Source of the DNA: Dallia pectoralis | Lineage: Eukaryota > Chordata > Actinopteri > Esociformes > Umbridae | Reading direction: 5' to 3' | Assembly (NCBI GenBank): GCA_029465975.1 | Contig: CM055749.1 | Coordinates: forward strand, 15,061,400 to 15,125,399 | DNA: 64,000 bases | In this document: positions 45,813 through 57,984 of the stretch, in pieces | How positions within the stretch are numbered: position 1 is the first letter of the stretch | Layout: every line of letters begins with the position of its first letter | The notes under the pieces: model-generated | The model's database searches: none | The model's input: only the letters and a program-made list of their open reading frames with translations | Told to the model about the DNA's origin: nothing | Position numbers and translations under genes: made by a program

Positions 45813-45970
45813 TTCACAAGTCATAGCAATCAAGTCTCAGACTAGGAGGTCTATTAAAGAAGAGTCTACCGGGGTTCTACAGTTACTAAAGCCTGGCATT
45901 GTGGTTGGAATGATCCAGCACTCCGGAAATGTAGAATTCACTCACAGCAGTAATTGTATCTCACAGCCTG
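45813..45970. other. Right flank of the 39-bp satellite
   Basis: Unique sequence begins abruptly after the last partial unit. No mariner sequence is recognised here, unlike on the left flank. Confidence 0.5.
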
Positions 45971-46047
45971 AGAGAGAGTGTGTGTGAGAGAGTATGTGTG
46001 CTAGAGATAGATATATAGATAGAGAGATAGAGAGAGAGAGAGAGAGT
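45971..46047. repeat. GA/GATA simple repeat
   Basis: Mixed GAGAGA, GTGTGA and GATAGATA runs form a compound simple repeat. Confidence 0.9.
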
Positions 46048-46320
46048 CCGAAAGAGTGATAGGTAAAGTTGATGGATTGTATAGGAGAGAATTATTTTAA
46101 TTTGTCACTGAAATAAATAATCATTTTACAATAAAAATGATCCATGCATTTCGTCTGACTGCTAATCAGTGCGTTGTTTTTCCATATTATTCATTTTAAT
46201 AATGTAACTGTCACCGTTTTGCCCATGGCCACACCATCCTTAGGGTCATCACAAGTTTGTCGTCGCCGACCTTATAGCTGCCATCATCCAGATTCCCATC
46301 AGCACTTCAGCACATCCCTG

Positions 46321-46359
46321 GACTGTGCTGTTTGACTGTGCTGTTTGACTGTGCTGTTT
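46321..46359. repeat. 13-bp tandem repeat, three copies
   Basis: GACTGTGCTGTTT is repeated three times in tandem. Confidence 0.9.
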
Positions 46360-49300
46360 GACTATAGGCTACACAACTATATCCAATGTTCCAATCCCTG
46401 TGTGTTTACATGCTCCTCTAGCTTTACTTCCTGTCTTGTATTGTTGAATGTCACTGTGTAGCTGAAGTGCTCATTTGTATGTCGGTGTTACGCAGTAGTT
46501 CAACTTTATGTTATTCCCTGTTGTTTCATCTGTTTTCAAGGAATATGTGCTTCACATTCAACCAACCCTGCATGTGGCCCTCTTTCTTACTCCTTGTCTA
46601 GCTGTAACAACAGAACAACAGAACTCAGAACTGGAACGACAAAAAAAAATCTATCAATGTGTCTATCAATTTGGAAATAAGAAATTATTAATGTAAAGTT
46701 TTGAATTTATTCCATTTTAAAACTGCGTAGTGATTTATTGTACCTGTGATGTCTAGCATATATCAAATGACCCTAAAGAAAAAATGTACCAATACAAACA
46801 AAGTGTCAGTGTATTAGCCAGACTGTATTATACTATGGTATTTTAGCACATACGTTGTATCTTTGAAATGATGATTTAAATAAATAATATCCATTATTAT
46901 CATCCACTGCCTAAGTTAGTCCATCTAGTTTCTGTCTGATAACTCACCCACCCACGGTGGGCTAACAGCCCCCAGAAAGAACCAAGTCCATCACGGCTTT
47001 AGGGGAATTATTTTTTATTTATATATATTTTTCAAAGAAAGAAAAGTACATATAAAAAAGATTTCAAAGCATAAACATCCCGTCCATCTCTGGAAATGAC
47101 CTTAGTGTTTGGAGATGTAAAACCCTCCTAATGAGAGATTTGTTTCTTTTCATGCTCGGGTAAAGCCCCAGAGTTCCTGGAAACATGCCGGTATTAAACT
47201 GCATGGAGCTCGCAGTGCAGAGGAGCGGACTGCAGCCCCTCATGTCTAATTCATGGAGGAGAGTCTGAGAGAGAGGGAGGCAGGGGACGTAGAGGCGGAA
47301 GCAACTGGCATCGCCGGGCAGCGTGGTGTAGTGGTCCGAACAGAACTCTGCTTTCATATTCTAATCAGCCCGGTGCAGAGCCCAAAGCCACAGCTTTACA
47401 GATCCAAAGTGTTTACAAGGCGCGAAACATAACTGAGAGAAAGAAAGATAAAGAGGAAATCATTTAAAAAGTAAAGTAAGTGAAATAGCAACGGTTTGAT
47501 CGTTATAAATCTTTGCCGACGACAGCAATAAAACACGCAACGGCCCGAGAGGAATTATGTATGTGCAGTTGAAACCTTGGTAGTTGTTTAACTTTACCAG
47601 CTCCTTGTTTCAAATGAATCCTGAATACGTCTGGTGTCTTAAAGTAGAGACAATCATGACCCGTTTCAAGGAGACAGGTTTGTTTTGATCAGGGGTCTCC
47701 TACCGTTACGGGTATGAGAGAGACTTTTAAATTATTTGCTTTGAGTCTTTGCTTTTAATTTGGCACTTTATTCTTGTCTCCTCACTTTTCCATAGGTCTT
47801 AATGAACAAGAAACAGTAGCTGTTTTCTTTAAATGCACCCATTAAGCTAAATAACGGTTGATCAACAACACTTAAATCAATTCTAGATCTGCAAGATTTG
47901 TTCTCTGAAATATTTTTTAAACGTACCCAAATTCTGATGCGGTAACATTAATTTAGGAGTAATTCTTTATTAAACCAACAAAAATCATACAAAGTGCTTG
48001 TAATTTCAGGCATTAATACTTTTAAATGCTTAAAACATCTTCAGTTTTTTCTAGCTGCCACCATTTCACAGACAGTTTTGACAGTTTGCCCAAAGAAAAA
48101 AAAAATCATGATATGCTGTATTCATTCGCAGAGATCCAGGCATGTTTAGTCAACACAATCAATGCATTAGCCTCTACCTCGTGAAAATGTCATACTAAAT
48201 TTGTTTGGCCTGCAAAGTACAGACAGCTAGCCAGGTCAATCCACTCACCCATATTGGACCGGAGTTAATTGAAAAGATTAAAAAGAGTGACTAATAGCCT
48301 TCTACTGTTCTATGCACACTCTGTTTACATTTCAGGATGCAGGAAATACAATTGTGGAGGTAAAGTTCACGGATTGCACACTCAAAAGCCCTGTGTAGCG
48401 ACCAAGAGGTGACGATAATATGTGTGTTTTACAGATAATGGAAAGAAATCGACAAATATTCTGTTATTTTAAAATGTAAAAGACAGTTCTCATCTCTCAT
48501 CTGAGATGAGAATGAGATGAGTAAAAGACAGTTTCAGATTGTGATTTCCTGAATTGTGTTGCGGCGTCACATGATGTATCTTTTCCCATTCAGTCAGTCA
48601 CTTTTTGCAACACTGGAGGTTGTCTCTTTCACCCCAGGTGTTCAGTCGTTTCCTCTATCAGGAAAAAAATGAGTTATTTTAAGATAAGTTATGGTTTGAG
48701 CAAGAGGGGGAAAAAGACTACAATGCTGGCTAAATAAACGTTAAATGTTTTGGTAAATGTTTTGGACATTTCTGGAGAGTGAATAATGCCTATGTGCAGG
48801 TTTGCATACGGGACAAAAGAAAATAAAGTAGTTTTTTACAAAGATAGCTGTGTTACCCAGTGTAAAGGCTTGGATGGTGTATCGACTAACATATATAGTG
48901 TTTATCTTGTAAACCAACACAGAAACAGAATATCCACTCCTTTATGTCAGGTTTGCGAATTGTATATATTAAACATTGACAGTAGTGTATTTTGAATACT
49001 AATTTTACCAAATAAAACGGAATTAAAATCAATACTTAATTGACATTTCAAAGAATCAACCCATCACTTGTGTCTAAACTTGTGCCAAAAATTGAATGAA
49101 TGAGGTGTCTTCTGAAGGACAATAGACTGTGGAATGATCTGCCAATTAAGGCTAGAGACTCAGAGGGCAAACATTTATGCGTCCACTATAGACTCATTTC
49201 TTCAGCATGGTCTGTGATTAAGTGTTGTTCTGCTCTGGGCTGTGAAGGTGAACGGAAAAAGTCTTGGATTTAATCCACCCCTGCTGTGTTTGCCAGACAA

Positions 49301-49736
49301 GACATGGTAGACAATGCAAAAAAAACATGGCAGTGGATCTCAATTCAAATCCGACATTACGACTGCTGCCAGCAAATATGCAACTCATTTAATGTTCTTG
49401 AAACAATCTGTAAGTTTTTTTTTAACATTTACTGCATTTTGTTTAAGGAACAACAAACATGATTTCTCTCTTCTGACACATTAGTACTTGACGGATCAAT
49501 GTGCTTTGTAACACTAGGCAAATGGTTACTCTGAATATCAATCATTAGAAGTACTGTGTAAAATATGTACTTAGAGAAATCTTGACTCCCTCTAGGTGAA
49601 GACCAACGACTATGGCTGCAATACGAGAGTAGGGCGAGAAAGGAAATAGTTGGAGACAGAGGAGTTAAGAAAAAGGTAAAGCGAAGAGATATGCGGTAAG
49701 AAGAAGAGCATCTGTGTAGGGTGAGAATGGAGAAAG
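46360..49736. other. Long unique region, no gene recognised
   Basis: These 3.4 kb hold no recognisable exon, tRNA or complete transposon. The patch 47050-47400 has complex sequence that resembles a conserved non-coding element. A 97-codon frame crosses it on the minus strand, but no domain is seen. A sequence CAGGGGTCTCCTACCG near 47690 resembles a hAT end but has no partner. Confidence 0.4.
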
Positions 49737-49820
49737 GGAATGGAAGGAGAGAATGGAAGGAGAGAATGGAAGGAGAGAATGGAAGGAGAGAACGGAAGGA
49801 GAGAACGGAAGGAGAGAATG
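49737..49820. repeat. 13-bp tandem repeat, about six copies
   Basis: AATGGAAGGAGAG is repeated about six times; later copies read AACGGAAGGAGAG. Confidence 0.92.
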
Positions 49821-49850
49821 AAATAGAAAAGGGAGGGAGAGTAGGGAGAT

Positions 49851-50623
49851 GGGAGATATGTGTATGTATATGATATGTGTGTGTATATGATTGTGTTATG
49901 TATATGAGAAATGTGTATGTATATGATGTGTGTGTATATGATTGTGTTATGTATATGAGATATGTGTATGTATATGATATGTGTGTGTATATGATTGTGT
50001 TATGTATATGAGAAATGTGTATGTATATGATATGTGTGTATATGATTGTGTTATGTATATGAGAAATGTGTATGTATATTATATATGTGTATGTATATTA
50101 TATGTATATGATTGTGTTATGTATATGAGATATGTGTATGTATATGATATGTGTGTGAATATGATTGTGTTATGTATATGAGATATGTGTATGTATATGA
50201 TATGTGTGTGTGTATATGATTGTGTTATGTATATGAGATATGTGTATGTATATGATATGTGTGTGTATATGATTGTGTTATGTATATGAGATATGTGTAT
50301 GTATATGATATGTGTGTGTATATGATTGTGTTATGTATATGAGATATGTGTATGTATATGATATGTGTGTGAATATGATTGTGTTATGTATATGAGATAT
50401 GTGTATGTATATGATATGTGTGTGTGTATATGTCATTGGTGTGGTGGCGTTGCTATGATTGTGTTATGTATATAATCAATGAGATATGTGTATGTCACAC
50501 GTTATTTTAGAGGTATATGATATGTGTGTGTATATGATTGTGTTATGTATATGAGATATGTGTATGTATATGATATGTGTGTGTATATGATTGTGTTATG
50601 TATATGAGATATGTGTATGTATA
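49851..50623. repeat. ~53-bp AT-rich minisatellite
   Basis: About 14 units contain ATGATTGTGTTATGTATATG, AGATATGTGTATGT and ATATGATATGTGTG. Two non-repeat interruptions lie near 50432-50455 and 50475-50515. The foldback-like element begins at the right edge. Confidence 0.93.
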
Positions 50624-50661
50624 TATGAGGGGCCGTATAGGCCATAATTCAAACTTACCTC

Positions 50662-51178
50662 TCACATACACTAGTGAAAATTAAACCTCTCACATGCACT
50701 ACTAAAACGTTCTCACATACACTACTGAAATGCTCTCACATACAAAAGTGAAAATTAAACCTCTCACATGCACTACTAAAACGTTCTCACATACAGTACT
50801 GAAATGCTGTCACATACACTAGTGAAAATTAAACCTCTCACATACACTAGTGAAACACTCTCACATACACTGGTGAAACGCTCTCGCATACACTAGTGAA
50901 ACGCTCTCGCATACACTAGTGAAAATTAAACCTCTCACATACACTAGTGAAACGCTCTCGCATACACTAGTGAAACATACACTAGTGAAAATTAAACCTC
51001 TCACATACACTAGTGAAATGCTCTCGCATACACTAGTGAAACGCTCTCGCATACACTAGTGAAATGCTCTCGCATACACTAGTGAAACGCTCTCGCATAC
51101 ACTAGTGAAACGCTCTCGCATACACTGGTGAAACGCTCTCGCATACACTAGTGAAACGCTCTCGCATACACTAGTGAA
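50662..51178 (+). repeat. Left-arm subterminal repeat array
   Basis: About 22-bp units CTCTCACATACACTAGTGAA plus a two-base tail are repeated, with ACTACT, ACTGGT and GCATAC variants and interspersed AAATTAAAC. Later units are homogenised to CTCTCGCATACACTAGTGAA. Confidence 0.92.
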
Positions 51179-51609
51179 AGGTAAAAGAATACCACTGTAA
51201 TTAATTCAACAGAAAAAGTAATAGTCTCAAGAATAAATAAGCCAATTGTAAAAGATGGGTGTGAACCTTTTAATGTGATTTTAAACTAAATATTAACTTA
51301 ACTTTGTTTTATAATTACGTTTTCTAAGCCCTTATAAATCATAAGGAATCATATTTAATTATAATAGAAAATATCAAACCATTGATAAAAGAATACAACA
51401 GTAATTAATTCAACAGAAAAAGTAATAGTTCTCAAGAATAAATAAGCCAATCAAAATCATATATATGTGTATATATACATGTAAAAATATAAATAATCAA
51501 TAATATAAACCGTTAAAGCATTAATTGATTACTTTACCAAAACATAAAATAAATTCTGTCAAACTTGGTGTTTTGACTCTGCCTTGCTGCCAGACCAATC
51601 TCCAAATCT

Positions 51610-51870
51610 CAGTAGTGTATGTGAGAGGATCTCAGTAGTGTATGTGAGAGGATCTCAGCAGTGTATGTGAGAGGATCTCAGTAGTGTATGTGAGAGGATC
51701 TCAGTAGTGAATGTGAGAGGATCTCAGTAGTGTATGTGAGAGGATCTCAGTAGTGTATGTGAAAGGATCTCAGTAGTGTATGTGAAAGGATCTCAGTAGT
51801 GAATGTGAGAGGATCTCAGTAGTGTATGTGAGAGGATCTCAGTAGTGTATGTGAGAGTGTATTTTCAGTA
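51610..51870 (-). repeat. Internal subterminal-type repeat array
   Basis: Units of 23 bp read GTAGTGTATGTGAGAGGATC plus TCA, the inverse orientation of the left arm. They lie in the interior of the element, so it may be a composite or contain a partial second copy. Confidence 0.9.
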
Positions 51871-51874
51871 GTAT

Positions 51875-52100
51875 GTGTGAGAGCGTTTCACTGTGTTACC
51901 GGAAGCCATTTCACTGTTACCGGAAGCCATTTCGTTTCCGGCGAAATTAAGGAATTTCCGGAAAACGACCGCACTCTCACTCCGGTACAATAGGTGGCGC
52001 TAGATGAGCTTTTCATTTGGTAGCGATCCGCCATTAAACCCAAAAAAGACGATTGCTCCAACGCAGCAAGCAAGGCTACTCGCGACTTGTTAGATCAAGA
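51875..52100. other. GC-richer interior segment of the foldback-like element
   Basis: This segment contains a doubled GTTACCGGAAGCCATTTC and then ACAATAGGTGGCGCTAGATG. It differs in composition from the AT-rich surroundings. A 61-codon minus-strand frame crosses it without a recognisable domain. It might be a promoter-like or captured segment; the sequence does not decide. Confidence 0.35.
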
Positions 52101-52641
52101 TACATTATTATGAAATAGTATTTCGGCAATTCTGAATGCATTACAGAATATTGCTGCGTCTAAATCACTTAACCAAGTGTCAGCTTGACATGTTTAGTTT
52201 GTTTTTTATTCAATTTTGTCTACAAAGACAATAATTAACTATTACTGTCACAGTTAACAAATATCCTTCTTTTTTATGACAACAACAAGAGCTCAATTCA
52301 ATAAATAAGGTGTACATAGAGATAATATTCGGCATGTTTCAGCTTGCTTATTGCCTCAATGGTTTTTATTATTATCAATTATATATCCTTATGAGTTATA
52401 TTTACTTCTTTATTCTAGAAGACAAAATAATTTTTAAAACAATAATAGTTTTATGTTTTTGTAAATGGTTTTGATATTTTCTATAATAAATAGTATTCCT
52501 TATGATTTAAAATGGCTTAGAAAACGTAATTGAAAAAACTAAGTTTAGTTAATATTTAGTTTAAAATTGCATCTTTTGCATCTATTATTACATGTATATT
52601 ATATATCTAAATATATATATATATATAATTAATTACATGTA

Positions 52642-54210
52642 CAGTGCTGGTCATAATTTGAATATCATCAAAAAGTTTATTTATTTCAGTAATTCCATTC
52701 AAAAGTCAAACTTGTATAATATATACATTCATTCCACACAGACTGATATATTTCAATTGTTCATTCCTTTTAATTTTGTTGATTATAACTGACAACTAAT
52801 GTAAACCCCAAAATCAGTATCTCATAAAATTAGAATATTGTGAAAAGGTTCAATATTGAAGACACCTGGTGCCACACCCTATTCAGCTAATTAACTCAAA
52901 ACACCTGCAAAGGCCTTTAAATGGTCGCTCAGTCTAGTTCTGTAGGCTACACAGGAAGACTGCTGACCTGACAGCTGTCCAAAAGACGAGCATTGACACC
53001 TAGCACAAGGTGGGCAAGGCACAAAAGGTATTTGCTAAAGAGGCTGCTGTTCACAGAGCTCTGTGTCCAAGCACATTCATAAAGAGGCGAAGGGAAGGAA
53101 AAGATGTGGTAGAAAAAGTGTACAAGCAATAGGGATAACCGCAGCCTGGAGAGGATTGTGAAACAAAACCCATTCAAAAATGTGGGGGAGATTCTCAAAG
53201 ACTGGACTGTAGCTGGAGTCAGTGCTTCAAGAACCACCACGCACAGACATATGCAAGACATGGATTTCAGCTGTCACATTCCTTATATCAAGCCACTCTT
53301 GAACAAGACACAGCGTCAGAAGCGTCTCGCCTGGGCTAACGACAAAAAGGACTGTATTGCTGCTGAGTGGTCCAAAGTTATGTTCTCTGATGAAAGAAAA
53401 TTTTGCATTTCCTTTGGAAATCAAGGTCCCAGTGTCTGGAGGAAGAGAGGCACAGAATCCACGTTGCTTGAAGTCCAGTGTAAAGTTTCCACAGTCAGTG
53501 ATGGATTGGGGTGCCATGTCATCTGCTGGTGTTGGTCCACTGTGTTTTCTGAGGTCCAAGGTCAACGCAGACGTCTAGGAAGTTTTAGAGCACTACATGC
53601 TTCCTGCTGCTGACCAACTTTATGCAGATGCAGATTTCATTTTCCAAAAGGACTTGGCACCTGCACACAGTGCCAAAGCTACCAGTACCTGGTTTAAGGA
53701 CCATGGTATCCCTGTTCTTAATTGGCCAGCAAACTATGGGGTATTGTGAAGAGGAAGATGCGATACACCAGATCCAACAATGCAGAATTAAGAGCTGAAG
53801 GCCACTATCAGAGCAACCTGGGCTCTCATAACACCTGAGCAGTGCCACAGACTGATCGACTCCATGCCACGCCGCATTGCTGCAGTAATTCAGGCAAAAG
53901 GAGCCCCAACTAAGTATTGAGTGCTGTACATGCTCATACTTTTCCTGTTCATACTTTTCAGTTGGCCAACATTTCTAAAACTCCTTTTTTTGTATTGGTC
54001 TTAAGTATTATTCTAATTTTGTAAATTTGAGATTTTCATTAGTTGTCAGTTTTAATCATCACAATTAAATGAAATAAACATTTGAAATATATTAGTCTGT
54101 GTTTAATGAATGAATAATAATAATAATAATATCCAAGTTTTACTTTTTGAATGGAATTACAGAAATAAATCAACTTTTTGATGATATTCTAATTATATGA
54201 CCAGCACCTG
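52642..54210 (+). mobile_element. Tc1-like transposon, full length but dead
   Basis: The element starts CAGTGCTGGTCATAA and ends TATGACCAGCACCTG, flanked by TA on both sides (52640-52641, 54211-54212). Inverted ends extend about 60 bases, through ATCATCAAAAAGTT and ATTTATTTC. The 1569-bp length and the internal sequence fit a common fish Tc1 family. It is inserted in the right part of the foldback-like element, so it is the younger of the two. Confidence 0.93.
52955..53920 (+). pseudogene. Tc1 transposase pseudogene
   Basis: Sense blocks of a Tc1 transposase are clear: the helix-turn-helix region near 52960-53130, the part encoding FKNVGEILKDWTVAGVSAS near 53175, and AKGAPTKY before the stop at about 53918. 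The expected start region after GGCTACACA lacks its ATG. Several single-base indels break the frame, which is open only in pieces, notably 53158-53613. Near 53735 GCCAGCAAAC is joined directly to TATGGGGTATTG, so the segment that encodes the third catalytic acidic residue in this family is missing. The copy cannot make active enzyme. Confidence 0.85.
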
Positions 54211-54269
54211 TACATATACATATAATCCGTTATTATCCATTATTTAGCGCTTAGATTTACTGGTTTTCA

Positions 54270-54966
54270 ATAGTGTATGTGAGAGGTTTTCAGTGGTGAA
54301 TGTAAGAGGGTTTCATTAGTTTCTGTGAGAGCAGTTCAGTAGTGTATGTAAGAGCAGTTCAGTAGTGTATGTGAGAGAGCGTTTCACTAGTATATGTGAG
54401 AGCAGTTCAGTAGTGTATGTGAGAGAGCAGTTCAGTAGTGTATGTGAGATAGCAGTTCAGCAGTGTATTTGAGAGAGCAGTTCAGTAGTGTATGTGAGAG
54501 AGCAGTTCAGTAGTGTATGTGAGGGAGCGTTTCACTAGTGTATGTGAGAGCAGTTCAGTAGTGTATTTGAGAGCATTTCAGTAGTGTGTGAGAGAGCGTT
54601 TCAGTACTGTATGTGAGAGGTTTAATTTTCAGTAGTGTATGTGAGAGCATTTCAGTAGTGTATGTGAGAGCATTTCAGTAGTGTATGTGCGAGGTTTAAT
54701 TTTCAGTAGTGTATGTGAGAGTGTTTCACTAGTGTATGTGAGAGTGTTTCAGTAGTGTATGTGAGAGGTTTAATTTTCACTAGTGTATGTGAGAGCGTTT
54801 CAGTAGTGTGTGAGAGAGCATTTCAGTAGTGTATGTGAGAGGTTTAATTTTCAGTTGTGTATGTGAGAGTGTTTCAGTAGTGTATGTGAGAGCGTTTCAC
54901 TAGTGTATGTGAGAGGTTTAACATTCATTAGTGTATGTGAGAGCATTTCAGTAGTGTGTGTAAGAG
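54270..54966 (-). repeat. Right-arm subterminal repeat array
   Basis: Units such as AGTAGTGTATGTGAGAGCGT plus TTC, with GAGAGCAGTTC and GAGGTTTAATTTTC variants, are the inverse of the left-arm array. This array is more varied than the left one. Confidence 0.92.
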
Positions 54967-55019
54967 GTAAGTTTGAATTATGGTCTATACGGCCCCTCAT
55001 ACATATGCACAGGCTTTAA

Positions 55020-55076
55020 GTGTGTATTCATGTACACACACACACACACATACACACCACACACACACACACACAC
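55020..55076. repeat. CA microsatellite
   Basis: CA runs with TACACC interruptions, just outside the foldback-like element. Confidence 0.9.
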
Positions 55077-56081
55077 TAATAGACAAGGTAATACACAGAA
55101 ACAGACATACACAGTTCCCGTATTTACTGCTGGGTGAGAAAAGGGAAGCGCTGGGAGGAGCGGGTTGTGGGTAAGACGACTCATAAATAAATGACAATGC
55201 AAGCTTGCCCTGGAAATAGAAGTATAATTTTGTGTTAGTATTATATTCAGCCGGGTAAAATGTAATCTTCGTTTCAATATCCAATATTGTATAAACAGGA
55301 AGGAGGTTGCTGAAAAATAAACATTAAGAATGTAACCTCCTGAGAATTGATTTGACATTGGATACCATTATCTCTGCTTGTTTTCTACTATGTTTACTTT
55401 ATTAATGCCAACGTCAGTTATGTAATCATTTTAATTAACATTACTTATACATTACTTTCCGATTAAGATTAATTAAAAGATAACAGTTTAATATTAAATA
55501 ATCTACTGAGGGATCAAGCAATGTTACTGATTTGGTTCCATTTGACTTTGTGGATTTTGTGTTTTTTAATGTTTATACACAATGTTTTCTACAACACACA
55601 TAATACAATCCTCCAAAAACCATAACATGCAGGCGGAAACATTGTTGCCATGGGCTGGATTTGTTCTATTCCTATTGTAGATGCTTTTGTTGCTGACACT
55701 TTGATTTCACAATTATTTCAAATAAAAAACATACACAAGTTTGAGCATACAAATTTCATTGAGCGATAAAAACACGTTTGACGCATTATCGAAAAACAAA
55801 ACAGTTAGCATTTTAGTTGTTTAGAACATGCTCATATTAAGAGCAAGGAAGGAACATTTTATGGACAGTGATGGAGGTTCAGAGCCTGATTGAATTTATT
55901 GAATGTATTGACTGTAACATATTTACATACAACGACTTAAAATTCATTATCCCGCTTTTGACCGCAATATTGATTACCGGTATATAAAAAAATTGTCACT
56001 AATCAACAAAAAGAATCAGAATCAGGTTTATATCGCCATGTCTGTTTACACAAGAAATGTGTTCTGACCCATAGCTGCAAC
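55077..56081. other. AT-rich unique sequence, nothing recognised
   Basis: One kilobase of AT-rich DNA without a recognised gene, RNA or transposon end. Confidence 0.45.
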
Positions 56082-56089
56082 ACTTAGAA

Positions 56090-56276
56090 CAGGGATGTCA
56101 AACCGGTTCCACAGGGGGCCTAGTGTATGCAGGTTTTTGGGTTTTCATTTAAATTAGTTCCCAGTTCAGACCTAAACAACCAGTAGAGGATAGAACCTAA
56201 TTAATCAATCAAGAACAAGGTGAGAGCAAAGACCAGTAGACACTCGGCCCTCCATGGAACCGGTTTGACACCTGTG
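56090..56276. mobile_element. hAT-type MITE, 187 bp
   Basis: The ends CAGGGATGTCAAACCGGTTC and GAACCGGTTTGACACCTGTG form an inverted repeat with a few outer mismatches. Perfect 8-bp duplications ACTTAGAA flank it at 56082-56089 and 56277-56284. An 8-bp duplication is typical of hAT. A short non-autonomous family with TGTCAAAC ends and an inner GGCCCTCCATGG is common in fish genomes. Confidence 0.9.
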
Positions 56277-56589
56277 ACTTAGAACGTATAGGAACAGTAC
56301 AAACAGAGCAAAACACAAAACACCAACAGTTCGACAAGAGAGACCATGCATAGTAGTGGCATATGTAATGGGTAAATATATGTATCTGAATAGAGCAAAA
56401 GAGCAATGTCTGATTCTGTGGACACTTTAGCAAAATAAGCAGATTTTGAGTATATCTATATGCAAAATGTGCAAACAGAGCAATATCTAGTTCTCTAATT
56501 ATAGTTCACATATGTCCATTGAGGTTTTGGTATCAGTGCCAAGACCAGGATGGGTAATCATTGAGATCCGGGGGCAATTTAAACAGCAA

Positions 56590-57590
56590 TTTCTGGTGTT
56601 TTCTATTAATTACAAATATAAAACAGAATAAAATGATTGCATATGTATTCACCCCGGGTTGCTATGAAACCCCAGATTAACTTGGGTGCTACCAATTGTC
56701 TTTCAAAGTAACTTGAACTGAATGAATTGTGTCCACCTGTGTTGTTTTACCATACTTAATGCCAGACACACATACCTCTAGTAGGTCCCATAGCAAATGA
56801 CTACAAATCCTAACAAAATCTACATCATGAAGAGTATGTTTTCCGACTGGAGTCAGAGAGGCCGCTAACTCTACAATAGTTAGGCCTACTGCAACAATAC
56901 CCAGGGTGCTTTGCAGAAGTGTTCTGTATGGGAGAGAGGCACTTTAGCACATCTCATCTAGAGTTTGTGAAATAACATGTGAAGGATGACTAAACCAAGA
57001 GAAAGAAGACCAAAATGTAACTTTTTGTCCTTAGCGCTGAGCACCATGTTTGTCATGAGACTATCCTGATAACGCCATTCCTAGCATAAGGAATGGTAGC
57101 AGTAGCGTTATGCTATGGGAATGTTCATGTGTGTGTCAGGGACTGGAAAGCATGTGAACATAAGCAGTCAATCAATGCAGCCACGTCCAAAGAAATCCTG
57201 GATAAAAACCTGCTGAAGACTGCAGAGACCTGGGACTTGGGAGAAGATTTATCTCCTAGCAGGACAATGACCTGTGCAGCCAAAGTGACACTGGAGTGGT
57301 TTAAAAACAAAAAGGTCGCTCTATAAAGAAGACCAGTCGATGTATGTGTAAATAGTAGAAAATGGTTGTTAAACTAACTGTGCCCAATCAACAGGGAGTT
57401 TGAGCTGTTTCGTCAAGCTGTTTTGTCTTACTCAGTTACTCTCATGGCTGTAATTGCTTCCTAAGGTGCCCCTATTAAATATTGACTTCAGGGGGGTGAA
57501 TACTAATGCAACCAATCATTTTCTGTTTTGTAGTTTTCTGTAGTTTTTCACAAAATTCTGATTTTATATTTCACTGAGACAATATCGACG
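56590..57590 (+). mobile_element. Degraded Tc1-like element
   Basis: Left AAACAGAATAAAATGATTGC leads to ATATGTATTCACCCC. Right GGTGAATACTAATGCAACCA leads to ATCATTTTCTGTTTTG, its inverse, so worn inverted ends are present. Between them lie transposase-derived stretches, for example AAATCCTGGATAAAAACCTG and AGGACAATGACC near 57190-57275. The open frame 57093-57326 covers part of this but lacks the flanking domains. The outer limits are approximate. Confidence 0.75.
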
Positions 57591-57668
57591 TTTCCGGGAT
57601 ACATAACAAACCTAACACTATACTGTCGCTAAGTGACATACCTAGCCGACTGAGCTACACGTTGATTC
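57565..57668 (-). mobile_element. tRNA-like SINE head (degenerate)
   Basis: On the minus strand GTGTAGCTCAGTCGGCTAGG matches an RNA polymerase III A box (TAGCTCAGTCGG). About 40 bases on, TTAGGTTTGTTATGTATCCC is a worn B-box-like segment. The arrangement fits a tRNA-derived SINE head. The B box is too altered for a working tRNA, and no SINE tail is recognised. Confidence 0.45.
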
Positions 57669-57984
57669 TTCTAATTGTTTTGACTGTGCATTGAAGGCCT
57701 TTGTGCAATTGTCAAGCTACCTAATAGCTCCAAGGAGACCCTGCTGTCTGTCTGCACGTGTGAGTGACAGGTGGCGGGGTGGTGATGGAAACAAGCTGAT
57801 GGGGGACAATGGATAAATAGAAGTAAAGACAATGCAGATGTTTGTGAGGAATGTTCATTACAGCAGCTGTAAAGTGGAGGGGAAAGAGAAACGATTGGAT
57901 CACAGGATTTGGGGGGAATATGTACATTAAATAATTACATATTAATAAGGAATGATTTGAGATACATTATGAAGTGTCCATGGT
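57669..57984. other. Unique sequence, nothing recognised
   Basis: About 300 bases between the tRNA-like segment and the mariner fragment, with no feature seen. Confidence 0.4.

Larger units (their letters stand above)
50626..54999. mobile_element. Foldback-like transposon with repeat-built inverted arms
   Basis: The left end TGAGGGGCCGTATAGGCCAT and the right end are inverted copies, continuing through ATAATTCAAACTTACCTCT with few changes. TA dinucleotides flank both ends (50624-50625, 55000-55001). Inside each end lies an array of about 22-bp units: CTCTCACATACACTAGTGAA on the left (50662-51178), its inverse on the right (54270-54966). Further in, 51281-51385 and 52464-52564 are also inverted copies, about 80 percent alike by eye. 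A third array in right-arm orientation lies at 51610-51870. A Tc1 copy is inserted at 52642-54210. No transposase frame is recognised outside that copy. Superfamily unknown. Confidence 0.8.

Noticed and set aside
47064..47357. A 97-codon minus-strand gene
   Set aside because: No domain, no promoter or splice evidence; kept only as part of a conserved-looking region.
57565..57668. A functional tRNA gene on the minus strand
   Set aside because: The A box is good, but the B box is altered and no full cloverleaf is apparent; a SINE head fits better.
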